Origin: Neocallimastix lanati (nom. inval.)
Lineage: Eukaryota; Neocallimastigomycota; Neocallimastigomycetes; Neocallimastigales; Neocallimastigaceae
NCBI GenBank assembly: GCA_016946835.1
Contig: JACVTC010000082.1
Location: forward strand, 467,501-531,500
DNA length: 64,000 nucleotides
Reading direction: 5' to 3'
The notes below the pieces were generated by a model. It did not search any database, was not told the origin of the DNA, and saw only the letters and a list, made by a program, of their open reading frames with translations. The position numbers were made by a program, and so were the translations under genes. Shown piece after piece: positions 1 to 13,265 of the stretch (positions within the stretch are counted from its first letter, which is position 1; each line of letters starts with the position of its first letter).

Positions 1-1
1 T

Positions 2-1303
2 AAATGTAAGTCTTTTATTATTTTAAATGATAATAAAGAGGTTTTAAATTATGATTCTTCACATAATCATCCTGGTAATGAAATTAATGCATCCAAATCA
101 TTAATAAAACATAAAATTAAAGATGAAATAAAAAAAAGTTTGATTCCTTCTGATATAAAATCAAAACGCATATTTGATAAAATTTCTCAAGAAATAGGAT
201 ATATATGCCCTGAATATAAAACAATTAAATCCCAAATAACAAGATATAAAAACAAACAATTATTTCCTAATGTAAAAACATTTGATGAAGTTCCTAATGT
301 ATCTGAATATTATAAAACAATAAGAGGTGAATACTTTATGATATTCAAAAATTCTAATATAATAATTTTTCAATCACCATTCCAAGCAAAATTATTTATG
401 GAGAATAAACATATATTTGCTGATGGTACATTTTTAATAGCTCCAACTAATAGTTATCAAGTATTCATTACCAGAACTTATGTTACAGAATTAAATTGTT
501 TTTACACTACTTCCATGTCAATATTAAAAAACAAAGAACAAACAACTTACGAAATATTATTTAATGAAATAAAAAAAAATATAATTAAATATAATGCAAA
601 TATTAATTTCTCAGAAAAAATTTTTCATTGTGATTTTGAAAAAGGAATATCTAATGCAGTGGAAAATATTTTTCCCAATATAAATATTAAATATTGTTTT
701 TGGCATTATAAAAGATTATTAATGACAAAAAAAAATAAATTATGTTACAAGGAAGTGAAAGATCATAATATTTTAAATACTTATTATAAAGCGATTTCTA
801 ATTTATGTTTTATTAATATTGAATACATACCTGATATTTTTAATAAAATTAAAAATACATGCATGAGATATAAATCTACCTGTTCCCAATTTTTGAATTT
901 TTTAGATTATTTTGAGAAAACATTTCTAAATATCTATAATATAAAATATTGGAATTATTACAATAATATAGACCACATAACAAATAATGCTTCAGAATCT
1001 TATAACAGTTATTTAAAAAATTTATTTGTAAAAAAGCCTTCATTTTATAAATTAATATATACAATACAATTTGAAGAATCCAAATCTTACTATGATTACC
1101 ATATGAGAATTAAAGGAATTTGGAGAAAAAAGAGCAGAATATCAGAAAGGGTCGATGACATTAATATTTTAGTTGAATATTATAAAAATATGGAAGCCGA
1201 ATTAAAAAATATTGGATGTAGTAAAAATGATATCATCGAAAATTGGTTTAATTGTTTAATTAGATTGAATAATGAAATCATTAATTTTAATAAAACAAAA
1301 TAA
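2..1303 (+). CDS. MULE-type DDE transposase, 5' end outside window
   Basis: The frame is open from the left edge and ends at TAA 1301-1303. Numbering from the first complete codon: residues 1-25 begin with a Cys and run to an HNH, matching the end of a FLYWCH-type zinc finger. The MULE transposase core follows: DGTF with Asp about 141, HCDFEKG with Asp about 211, then CFWH (Cys 232, His 235), and NNASESYNSYL with Glu about 332. These fit a DDE triad with the C-x2-H typical of Mutator-like transposases. No stop or frameshift is visible in 434 codons, so this is the best preserved of three copies here; the others lie at 4.87-5.53 and 42.9-44.1 kb. No ATG is needed because the start lies outside the window. 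Whether the element is active cannot be judged without its ends. Confidence 0.85.
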   Translation, partial: KCKSFIILNDNKEVLNYDSSHNHPGNEINASKSLIKHKIKDEIKKSLIPSDIKSKRIFDKISQEIGYICPEYKTIKSQITRYKNKQLFPNVKTFDEVPNVSEYYKTIRGEYFMIFKNSNIIIFQSPFQAKLFMENKHIFADGTFLIAPTNSYQVFITRTYVTELNCFYTTSMSILKNKEQTTYEILFNEIKKNIIKYNANINFSEKIFHCDFEKGISNAVENIFPNINIKYCFWHYKRLLMTKKNKLCYKEVKDHNILNTYYKAISNLCFINIEYIPDIFNKIKNTCMRYKSTCSQFLNFLDYFEKTFLNIYNIKYWNYYNNIDHITNNASESYNSYLKNLFVKKPSFYKLIYTIQFEESKSYYDYHMRIKGIWRKKSRISERVDDINILVEYYKNMEAELKNIGCSKNDIIENWFNCLIRLNNEIINFNKTK

Positions 1304-2150
1304 AAATAATTATTAAAATCCTTTCAAAATCATAATTACAATTAATTGAAAATTAAATTTTTTTATTTAATAAGAAATTCAATATTTAAATTTATTTAAT
1401 ATTTATTGATAGGGTTAGCTTAAAAATATTAAAAAAAAATTTTTTTTATAAATTTATTTTAAATATTTTTTACTTAATTAAATATTATTAAATAAAATTA
1501 AAAGATGTCTTTATTATTATATATTAGTATTATAAAATATTAAAAATATGAATGTATTGCATTTCTCATTATTTTTATTTTATATTGTAGTAAATTAATA
1601 AATAAATAAATAATTTTTATAAAATAAACCAATTATTAAATTAATATATTTTTTAAAAATATATTTAATGTATATTTCATATTTTTAATAAATATTCAAA
1701 TATACATTTTAAATATATATAATGATATTTAAGTATTATAATACTTATAAAAGAAAATAATTAATATTTTAAATTATTTCTATCAGGCTTTCTAAAAAAA
1801 CTTTACTATTTGTAAAAATAGTAATGCTCTTTTTGTTAGTTTATTAGATTTGTATAATATAAATATCTAAAATAATTTATTTATTATTTAATAGAAATTT
1901 ATGTTTAAAAATGTTATTGTTATTATTACTATTACTAAAAAAAGTTTTAATTTAATATTTATAATTAAATTTTCAAATAATCTTTCCTTATCAAGTTAAA
2001 TATAATGCTCCTGAGTAAAAAAGATTTTCGTATTATATAAAATTTATTTAAAATATTAGATAAAAAAATATTAAAAAGGAAATAAGAATTTTAAAAAGAA
2101 TATTTAAAAATAAAATGAAAAAAATATAGAATGTAATAATATAGAAGTAT
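1304..2150. other. A+T-rich spacer, nothing recognised
   Basis: Almost pure A/T with no coding-like composition, no convincing ORF and no recognisable element on either strand. Confidence 0.6.
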
Positions 2151-2155
2151 AAGTA

Positions 2156-3205
2156 TATAAAATAAAATAAAATAAAATAAATAGTTGAAATATAAATATA
2201 AAGTACAAATTGAATAAAATAAAATAAATAGTTGAAATATAAATATGAAATACAGAATGAATAAAATAAAATAAATAGTTGAAATATAAATATGAAGTAC
2301 AGGATGAATAAAATAAAATAAATAGTTGAAATATAAATATGAAGTACAGATTGAATAAAATAAAATAAATAGTTGAAATATAAATATGAAGTACAGAATG
2401 AATAAAATAAAATAAATAGTTGAAATATAAATATAAAGTACAGATTGAATAAAATAAAATAAATAGTTGAAATATAAATATGAAGTACAGAATGAATAAA
2501 ATAAAATAAATAGTTGAAATATAAATATAAAGTACAGGATGAATAAAATAAAATAAATAGTTGAAATATAAATATGAAGTACAGATTGAATAAAATAAAA
2601 TAAATAGTTGAAATATAAATATGAAGTACAGAATGAATAAAATAAAATAAATAGTTGAAATATAAATATGAAGTACAGGATGAATAAAATAAAATAAATA
2701 GTTGAAATATAAATATGAAGTACAGATTGAATAAAATAAAATAAATAGTTGAAATATAAATATGAAGTACAGAATGAATAAAATAAAATAAATAGTTGAA
2801 ATATAAATATAAAGTACAGATTGAATAAAATAAAATAAATAGTTGAAATATAAATATGAAGTACAGAATGAATAAAATAAAATAAATAGTTGAAATATAA
2901 ATATAAAGTACAGGATGAATAAAATAAAATTAATAGTTGAAATATAAATATAAAGTACAGATTGAATAAAATAAAATAAAATAAATAGTTGAAATAAAAA
3001 TATGAAGTACAGATTGAATAAAATAAAATAAATAGTTGAAATATAAATATAAAGTACAGGATGAATAAAATAAAATTAATAGTTGAAATATAAATATAAA
3101 GTACAGATTGAATAAAATAAAATAAATAGTTGAAATATAAATATGAAATACAGAATGAATAAAATAAAATAAATAGTTGAAATATAAATATGAAGTACAG
3201 ATTGA
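2156..3205. repeat. 47-bp minisatellite, about 22 units
   Basis: Unit starts measured at 2212 and 2259 give a 47-bp period. Each unit has two or three TAAAA pentamers, then AATAGTTGAAATATAAATAT and the core GAAGTACAGATTGAA with small variants (AGGATGAA, AGAATGAA). Because the unit carries no stop in one frame, the minus strand shows a long Phe/Ile/Tyr/Leu-only reading frame, which I treat as an artefact. The same core recurs near 29.7, 44.3-44.97 and 46.1-47.5 kb. Confidence 0.9.
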
Positions 3206-3935
3206 ATAAAATAAAATAAAATAAAATAAAATAAAATAAAATAAAATAAAATAAAATAAAATAAAATAAAATAAAATAAAATAAAATAAAATAAAATAAA
3301 ATAAAATAAAATAAAATAAAATAAAATGAATAAATATTGAAATATAAATATGAAGTACAGATTGAATAAAATAAAATAAAATAAAATAAAATAAAATAAA
3401 ATAAAATAAAATAAAATAAAATAAAATAAAATAAAATAAAATAAAATAAAATAAAATAAAATAAAATAAAATAAAATAAAATAAAATAAAATAAAATAAA
3501 ATAAAATAAAATAAAATAAAATAAAATAAAATAAAATAAAATAAAATAAAATAAAATAAAATAAAATAAAATAAAATAAAATAAAATAAAATAAAATAAA
3601 ATAAAATAAAATAAAATAAAATAAAATAAAATAAAATAGTGAAGTAATATAAAGGAATAAAGTATTAATAAAAATAAAATAAAATAAAATAAAATAAAAT
3701 AAAATAAAAAAATTATTTGAATTATAATAAAAATACAAGTATTAATAAAAATAAAATAAAATAAAACAAAATAAATATTTGAATTATAATAAAAATACAA
3801 GTACTAATAAAATAAAATAAATATGTGAATTATAATAAATTGCAAGTATCAATCGAAATAAAATAAAATAAAATAAAATAAAATAAATATGCAGTGAAAT
3901 AATAATATATAATATGATAAAATAAAATAAATAAG
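3205..3935. repeat. (TAAAA)n pentanucleotide tracts
   Basis: Near-pure TAAAA repeats run at 3205-3326 and 3365-3637, split by a single 47-bp-type unit at about 3327-3364. From 3660 to 3935 there are shorter tracts separated by imperfect copies of a different spacer containing AATTATAATAAAAATACAAG. It is continuous with the minisatellite to its left. Confidence 0.85.
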
Positions 3936-4184
3936 ATATTGATATGAAATTAATATAAAAACTGAATTTAGCAACAAATAAATTATATAATAAATAAATG
4001 ATATAGCATATTCATATATATTAACATGAATTTTATTATAATTTTTACAGTATTTTAAATTAATGTAAATTATTATATTTCCATATAATAAACAAACTTT
4101 ATAATTAGAAAATAGTATAAAAAGAAATATTATTAAATATTATTATTAAATAATTAAATGAATAAATTAATAAATAAATAAAAA

Positions 4185-4500
4185 TTTTCAGAATATGGCG
4201 AATGTAAATCATTATTTTTTTTGAAATATATCACATTTTAAATATTTTTAATAATTATTTTTTCAAAGAAATTATATGTGCCATTTTATTTTAATATTTA
4301 AATATTATATTCATAAATAAAAATTTATAAAAAAAATAATATAAGCCACATTCCGAAATGAAAATTTATGTAAAAATATTTAAAGCCACATTCCGAAACG
4401 CACCACCCCCGTGAAGCATTTCGACATAATTTATGTATAATCGGCATAAATATTTGTACAATGTGTATAAATTATGTAATACGCCACAACTTTCAACGTT
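4185..4500. repeat. MULE-terminal-like motifs (GCCACATTCCGAAAC/TG)
   Basis: In nearly pure A/T sequence there are GC-bearing words: GCCACATTCCGAAATG at about 4344, GCCACATTCCGAAACGCACC at about 4385, and a TATGGCGAATGTAA word near 4193. The same words recur at 5557, 5840 and 6129, always beside MULE relics. I read them as end sequences of the MULE family; no clean terminal inverted repeat could be delimited. Confidence 0.5.
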
Positions 4501-4872
4501 ATTTTTATTTATTGTATTTTAGCATTAAAAAAATAAAATAAAAACAAAAAAAAAAATAAATAAAAGAATAAATAAGGTTTCTGTTAAGAATTTTATTTTA
4601 TTTTTATTTTTTTTTAATTTTATTTTATTATTATATTTTATTATTATATATTTTAATAATAAAACCTTTCCATTATATTTTATTTAAATAAAATAAATAA
4701 AATTATATATTTTATTATTAAATTAATGAAATAATAAAAAAAAAATTTATTATAATATTAAATATTTATGATATTAATAAAATATTTTGATATTAATATT
4801 AATAAAATATATTGATATTGATATAAATATAATTTAAACTATATATATTCTAGTTAATTATTATTTATAAAT
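4501..4872. other. A+T-rich spacer, nothing recognised
   Basis: Homopolymer-rich A/T sequence between MULE-type end motifs and the MULE relic. No gene or RNA signature seen. Confidence 0.5.
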
Positions 4873-5535
4873 TTAGAATGCGTTTAATTCTATTAAACAT
4901 TTATAACATAAATCAATGATATCATTTTTATCACATTTTTTATCAATCAATTCGGATTCCTTTTTTTTTGTATTTTTTAATGAAATCATCGATTTCATCA
5001 GTTTTTGTTAATATTCTTTTTTTTTTCCAAACTCCTTCAATTTTCCTTTTGTAATTATTGTAAGATAAAGATTCTTCTCTTTTTAAATGATGTCTCAATT
5101 CATAGAAAGAAGGGTTTTTGTAAAACAATTTTTTTAAGTAATTATTAAAAGATTCTGAAGCATTATTTGTTATGTGGTTTATATCGTTATAATAATTCCA
5201 ATATTGAATATCATATTTATATAAATAAGTCTTATTAAAATATTCCAAAAAATTTAAAAAATGGAAATAATTAAATATTTGACATATAATTTTAATATAA
5301 TTATAAATATCAAATATATATTCAGGATTTATAAAAGGAAAATTTGTAATAGCTTTATATAACAAATAAATTTTATGATTATTTTCAACTTCATTATAAC
5401 ATAATTTATTTTTTTGAACTTCTAACGATCTTTTATAATGCCATACACAATATTTAATAGTAATATTAGGAAATATTTTAATGGCAGCATTGGATAAACC
5501 TTTTTCAAAATCACAATGCAAAATTTTTGGTGTAA
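4873..5535 (-). pseudogene. Truncated MULE transposase relic
   Basis: Translation aligns with the intact MULE copy at 2-1303 from HCDFEKG (second catalytic Asp) to the C-terminus: YCVWHYKR, NNASESFNNYLKKLF and WKKKR are all shared. The first Asp and the zinc finger are missing, so the N-terminal half is gone. After GIRID the frame breaks, but the homologous end (KNDIIDLCYKCLIELN) continues in another frame to TAA at 4873-4875. Homology stops near 5535, six bases from the 80-bp terminal-type repeat at 5541, which suggests an internally deleted element. It cannot encode a working transposase. Confidence 0.85.
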
Positions 5536-5540
5536 CTATC

Positions 5541-5901
5541 TATTCATTTATTTTATAAGCCACATTGTAATACATGAATAAATGATTATACATAAATTAT
5601 GTCGAAATGCAATACTCCCTATCAATAAGCTACATGTCGAAATGCAACTTGGGGAAATGCAACTCTCCCAAAATTAAATTATGAATAAATACATATGACG
5701 TCATATGTTTGAATAAATATATATGTATATACATTTTATTAGAGAGGGTGGTGCAAATGTTATTAAAATTAAAAAAAAAAAAAAATAAAAATACAAATAA
5801 AAATAAATTTAACCCTATTCCTATTCATTTATTTTTACAAGCCACATTGTAATACATGAATAAATGATCAAACATAAATTATGTCGAAATGCAATACTCC
5901 C
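5541..5901 (+). repeat. Pair of about 80-bp direct repeats next to MULE relic
   Basis: Copies at 5541-5619 and 5822-5901 share TATTCATTTATTTT, then AAGCCACATTGTAATACATG, then ATAAATTATGTCGAAATGC and AATACTCCC, with only a few differences. Between them lies ATGTCGAAATGCAACTTGGG (about 5634) and a short A-rich stretch. They look like two MULE-type element ends that have been duplicated. Confidence 0.75.
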
Positions 5902-6120
5902 AATTTTCGGGGAAAGCGCGTTTCGGAACCGCACATGAATAGATATAAGCCACATGTTTTTTGAGATGGCGTATTATATATAAATTTTTTTATATAAATA
6001 AATAATTAAATAATAATTAAATAAATATTTTATTTTATAATAATTTCATAATTTAATATATATTTGATAATAAAAAATAAAAAAATAAAAAATTAAAAAA
6101 ATAAAAAAAAAAAAAAAAAA

Positions 6121-6160
6121 ATAAAAAAAGCCACATTCCGAAACGCACCACCCTCCCAAT
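6121..6160 (+). repeat. Third MULE-terminal-like motif
   Basis: GCCACATTCCGAAACGCACC followed by ACCCTCCC, preceded by an A-rich run. It is nearly the same as the motif at about 4385 and in the same orientation. Confidence 0.5.
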
Positions 6161-6364
6161 TTTCTCTTAATTTGTGTTGTTCACCTGAAATATTACTGAT
6201 AATTACATAAATAAATGTTAGATATCATATGATATTAATCATTGTTTTATGTTTTTCACATCAAATATATTATATATATATTTAAATATTCAATTAAATT
6301 ATTTATTATAAAGGGAAGAAAATATAAATGTTGATATAGTTGAAACTAATCGAAGAAAAAAACG

Positions 6365-6735
6365 GGTGTGGGGCATTTCGCCAAATTGCATTTCGCCAGA
6401 TTGCATTTCTCCAATTTTTTTGAAAGCATGTGGCGTATAAAAAAATGTGGCATTTCGCCAAATTGCAATTCGCCAAGTTGCATTTCGCCAAATTGAAAAT
6501 TATTAAATAAATAAATAAATCAATAAATAAAATTAAATATTATTAATATTGCATAAAAACAATTTTAAAAAAAATATTTTGAATTAATATTTATTTATTT
6601 ATTCATTTATTTATATCAAAACTCCACTTGTCGAAAAGCAACTTGGGGAAATGCAACATTTTAATACTACGCCACTTGGCGAAATGCAACCTGGCGAAAT
6701 GCAATTTGGGGAAATGCAACTCTCCCAATATATTA
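6365..6735. repeat. Inverted clusters of 15-bp iterons (TTGCATTTCGCCAAA)
   Basis: At 6368-6495 the word CATTTCGCCAAATTG and close variants repeats about six times with a 15-bp rhythm. At 6617-6725 the reverse complement, TTGGCGAAATGCAAC, repeats about five times with the same rhythm. The two clusters face each other across about 120 bp of A/T sequence. This is what sub-terminal transposase-binding repeats of a small non-autonomous MULE derivative would look like. The short Cys/Asn/Trp-rich reading frames here are by-products of the iterons. Confidence 0.6.
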
Positions 6736-6904
6736 ATTATATATTCTAATCTATAGAACTTTATAAATTTTATATGAATTAAAGTATTATAATTATTATA
6801 ATTATAATAATACATATTGAAATAAAATAAAATAAAATAATTATTATCAAAAAGATATAAATTTAATATTTAATAATTATTATTAAATATACAAATATGT
6901 TAAC

Positions 6905-7310
6905 TACACAGTGGATTTTTCAACAGTTTTATGTGGTTTTTCTCTTCATCTTTTCTCTATTACAATCTATTATATATATTGGTTCTTTAATATTGTGTAA
7001 CACCAAATATTTTTCTAGATTTTGATGATAAAAATGTCCTAACCTTCTATGCCAAATTATCTACTGGACTGAGTTTATCAATATTTGTTTCATTGTGGAA
7101 ATACAATTCAGAAGTAATGAAGATTTGATTATTATTGTTTTTCAGTAAAAACACCAATAGTTTTTATTTCTATTATTAATAATTTTTAGGGTAACCTGTT
7201 TTTTTGAATAGTAATGTTGGTAATATCTTTGATATTGTTTTTGTATTAATTTTATACTGCTTAATATATTCATTTTTACTATTGGTGTGCATATAATACC
7301 TTTTTTATTA
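6905..7310 (-). pseudogene. Ty1/copia pol relic (GAG-pre-integrase region)
   Basis: Read on the minus strand, a frame gives IIWHRRLGHFYHQNLEKYL then KEPIYIIDC and KMKRKTT. This is the WHRRLGH signature that opens the GAG-pre-integrase/integrase zinc-binding region of Ty1/copia polyproteins. Just upstream, FITSELYFHNETNIDKL and SPVDN lie in a second frame, and QVTLKIINNRNKNYW in a third. Stops follow KMKRKTT. At least two frameshifts and several stops make this a dead fragment of about 400 bp. Confidence 0.75.
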
Positions 7311-7317
7311 TTCAAAA

Positions 7318-7512
7318 AAAAAAAAAAAAAAAATAAAAATAAAAAATAAAAAATAAAAAATAAAAAATAAAAAATAAAAAATAAAAAATAAAAAATAAAA
7401 AATAAAAAATAAAAAATAAAAAATAAAAAATAAAAAATAAAAAATAAAAAATAAAAAATAAAAAATAAAAAATAAAAAATAATAAATAAAAAAAATAAAA
7501 ATAAAAAAAAAA
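7318..7512. repeat. (TAAAAA)n hexanucleotide microsatellite
   Basis: A near-perfect TAAAAA run of about 150 bp (about 7340-7485) flanked by poly-A. It directly follows the copia relic. Confidence 0.85.
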
Positions 7513-7980
7513 CTTATTATTATAATAAATTCATAAAATTTTTAAGACTTAAATATATATACTTATATATATAATATTTGATATTAAATAAAAACTTTTA
7601 TATATTTTTTATTTAAAATTTATTTTTGTATCTTTTTATTTTATTTTATTTGTTATATTACATTATATTATATTTTATTTTTACTATTTTTTATTTTATA
7701 TACACATTTATCTTTTGTCTTTTTTTTTTTTTTTTTTCTTTTTTTATTATATATCAAAAATTATTAATTATATATATATATATATATATTATTATTATTA
7801 TTCATTTAAAACTACTAAATCTAATATATCTGTCTTTAAAAAAACTAAATATAAATAAATTCTAAATAGATTCTATATCTCTATTATGTATATATATAAA
7901 TAAATAAATTTAAATATTGATTTAAATAAATATTTTGTATTTTAATTTTTGATTTTTGATTTTTAATTACTTAATAGTAA

Positions 7981-8029
<49 letters not shown>

Positions 8030-8060
8030 TATGTTTTTTTTTCTCTTTATTTTAATATTA
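7513..8060. other. A+T-rich spacer downstream of phosphatase A
   Basis: T-rich low-complexity sequence including about 45 T at 7986-8026. No gene recognised; the short reading frames encode only Phe, Ile, Tyr and Leu. Confidence 0.5.
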
Positions 8061-8153
8061 AATTATTTATTTAGTTTCATTCATTAAATCCAGTTAATGA
8101 TTTTTTTTAATTATTTAATTATTTATTTAGTTTCATTCATTAGGTCCAGCTAA

Positions 8154-8191
<38 letters not shown>

Positions 8192-8240
8192 AAATTATTT
8201 TATTATTTATATAGTTTCATTCATTAGATCTTGCTAATGA
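8061..8240 (-). repeat. Three-copy tandem repeat in 3' flank of phosphatase A
   Basis: Copies at 8061-8100, 8117-8155 and 8202-8240 share AATGAATGAAACTA on the minus strand, preceded by a variable TTAGCNNGANCT stretch and followed by AAATAAAT. They begin 15 bp after the stop codon of gene A, so they probably lie in its 3' untranslated region. Confidence 0.7.
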
Positions 8241-8254
8241 GTTTTTTTTTTAAA

Positions 8255-10510
8255 TTATTTTTTATTGTTATTTATTCTTGCTATTGTATTAAATCTATAA
8301 TTATTAGTATTAATATTATTATTGTTGCTGCTATTATTTACTCTCGCTATTGTATTAAATCTAACATTATTATTGTTAATTTGATTATATATATTACTAA
8401 AACTTCTAAATGAATTACTTCTAGTACTAATGGAATTAGCTCCACTATTATTTCCAAATTTATGACTAATTAAGGATATAGCATCATTACTATTAATACT
8501 TTCCCTATCCATGGTATCTGTTTTTTTACTTGAGGATGTAATACTGAAATTATCCATGAGGGAAGTTTGATCGAAAACGCTAGATTCATTTATTAATTTG
8601 GTTTTATTTAAAAAAAGGCTTAATCTATCATTCATGGATAATGGTGGTGAATTTGTTGTCTTATCAAGTTTATAACCATTATCAATGTCTTCGTTTTTGG
8701 TAAGAGAAGTTTTGAAGTTATCATTAGCAATTGAAGATAAATTTGCTAAAGCTCTATATGATTCCTCAATATTTCGATGGGATATCTTTGAAATTAATTC
8801 AGGTTCACCGATAACCTTCTTTTTTGGTTTTTCAAAAAATAATAAATTTCCACCGACAAGAACGACAGCCGCAGCACATACAGTACCCCCAATTATTATA
8901 TTTGTTTTGGTGAACACTTTATCTACAATTTGATCCATGGCATCCACGCTGTCCTCTTCACCAGAATCTCCTTTAGTAGAATGGTTATTTTTGTCATTAT
9001 TAGAAGCGATATAGGCATTTATCTTATCATTTTTAAAATTTTTATCAATTTGAGAATAAGAGACGTGGTTTGGATCTTCATTTTGATAAATGTAAAAAGA
9101 ATCAAAAACTTTTTCACTGGAATTAATTCGTAATAATTCACAATATGCCTTTTTATTGTTTCCACCATAATTAAACTGACAGAATAGACCTCCAAATCTT
9201 TTAGCATTTTCGTCATTTTCTCCTTTCGCATATTTCTTTTGCCAATGAGAATAATCTTTTTCTTCTCCTTGTTCTATATATATTTCATTACCTCCTACTC
9301 CATTTAAAATATCAAGTGTAGCCCCTTTACGAATTTGAACAACACATCCATCATTATGCTTATCGTATTCATCAATCATTGGTGATTTAAATTTTGACAT
9401 AACATGTGTTCTAGCGTAGACATTATCATGAGCATTTAAAATAATGGCTCCATGATCTTTACAATAATCATAGAAGCTATCTCCATCCTCAGAAATTAAA
9501 TTTCGCTCGCTATCTTGTGGATTTTTACCTGTATGATAATACTTGTCATAATAATGCCAAGCACAAATTTTCCAATCTTCAGTGGCATGATCTAAATGTT
9601 TCTTTAAAAAGTAAAGTTGTTCACTTCTTGAATCTACACCAGAAATATTTTGACTTAAACCTATAATTCTCTATAATTACATTTATAAATTATTATTTGA
9701 TTATTATTACTGCGATTTACTGTTATTATTATATTTTTATATTTATAATCATTTTGAAATTTTTATTTTTATTTTTTTTTTTTTTTATTATTTTTTAATT
9801 TTATTCAATTTTACCATATTTTTATAGACACAAGACCACATTGCTTTTGAGGAAGAAAATTCACATTTAACACCCGAATTTTTACTATTGGTCATTTCTT
9901 CATAAAGAATATCTTCATAATCTCTTAGTTTACCTGGACATTGATCATCACCTTCTTGATTACCTAAAATACCCATAAACTGATAAGTGCGATCAGAATC
10001 TAACATTGTATCAAAATATTTATGTGGAGAGCATTTATAATCATAATTTCCGAGATGTAACAAAGCATCATATTTGGTCAATTTCATAACTTCCCTAGAT
10101 TCTCTTTCAACTCCACTATTAATAATAATTTTTTTTTATAAATAAATTAATTAAATTATATTTTATTAAAAAATTTTATTAATATATTATAAATTTCAAA
10201 ATTTAAAACAAAATAAAATGGACTATAAATATATAACTAAATAACTATATAAAATTTTTAATATTACAATATTTTAATATAATTACCTATCCCCAATAAT
10301 AGCTAATTTAAACTCTTCATCTCCATATGTAAATGAATCAAGTTGTTCGTCGGTAATTGAATTTCGAATGTTTTGTTCAATATCTTTAGTTTCCGAAGCT
10401 TGTTTCGTTTTATTAGTATAATCATCTTCTATTGGTTGTGCTTTACTTTGTATAATTTTAATATTTATAAAGAAGATAAATGGTATTAAATTTTTTGTAC
10501 TTAATTTCAT
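8255..10510 (-). CDS. Purple-acid-phosphatase-like membrane protein A (probable pseudo-enzyme)
   Basis: Three exons by hand: 10510-10287, 10115-9815, 9670-8255; donors GTAATT and GTAAAA, acceptors TAG; 646 aa. Residues 1-25 form a signal peptide (MKLSTKNLIPFIFF...). The metallophosphatase ectodomain follows the paralog pattern but three motifs are altered: GDxxY reads GNYDY (Asn 98), GNH reads GNQ (Gln 128), and the final AHDH reads AHDN (Asn 258). GDSG (73-76) and WH (His 214) remain. A transmembrane helix at about 432-454 (IIIGGTVCAAAVVLVGG) leads to a Ser/Asn-rich cytoplasmic tail with RFNTIAR-VN twice near the end. All exons are open and splice in frame, so this is not an ordinary pseudogene. 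Phosphatase chemistry is doubtful; a binding or regulatory role is inference. Confidence 0.85.
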
Positions 10511-12934
<2,424 letters not shown>

Positions 12935-13265
12935 AAGATTGAATCTTATGGATTAATATTATTATTGGATTCTATATCAGAATTTCTTCTTTGTTTTATC
13001 GTTTCGATGTCGACCCTTTTAATTACGGTAGGTCTAATGGTAAATAAATTGACCATAGTGTAAAAAACCCCTAATCACAATCAGCATTATATTAATAAGT
13101 TATTCCCGAAAGTTCCACAAATTTTGAAATCAGGAAAAGAAGACTCTCTCGAAGGTGTTTGGAGAAACATTAATAATAAGTTGCCTTCTTTCTCCCGAGC
13201 TGATCGATAAGATTTCAAATATTGTATTTTTTTTGCTAAGAAGACCGGGTTTCATTTAATAAAAT
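12935..13265 (+). pseudogene. Unidentified degenerate coding island
   Basis: About 330 bp is clearly richer in G and C than its surroundings. A plus-strand frame reads HYINKLFPKVPQILKSGKED, then SLEGVWRNINNKLPSFSRAD, a stop, and FKYCIFFAKKTGFHLIK, which has normal protein composition. Upstream, FDVDPFNYGRSNGK lies in another frame. On the minus strand, VNLFTIRPTVIKRVDI with a short extension is also open at the left end. I do not recognise the family. It is most likely a fragment of a dead mobile-element protein; the strand is likely but not certain. Confidence 0.45.

Noticed and set aside
2091-3800. Minus-strand 569-codon and 220-codon reading frames made of Phe, Ile, Leu, Tyr
   Set aside because: They translate the 47-bp minisatellite and TAAAA repeats, which simply lack stops in these frames.
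6306-6815. Two minus-strand frames of 61 and 70 codons with repeated NLAKC / LHFAK words
   Set aside because: They are read-through of the 15-bp iterons (a multiple of three), not a protein.
8685-9231. Opposite-strand and shifted frames in phosphatase A exon 3, and like frames in B, C and D
   Set aside because: Shadows of the spliced phosphatase genes.
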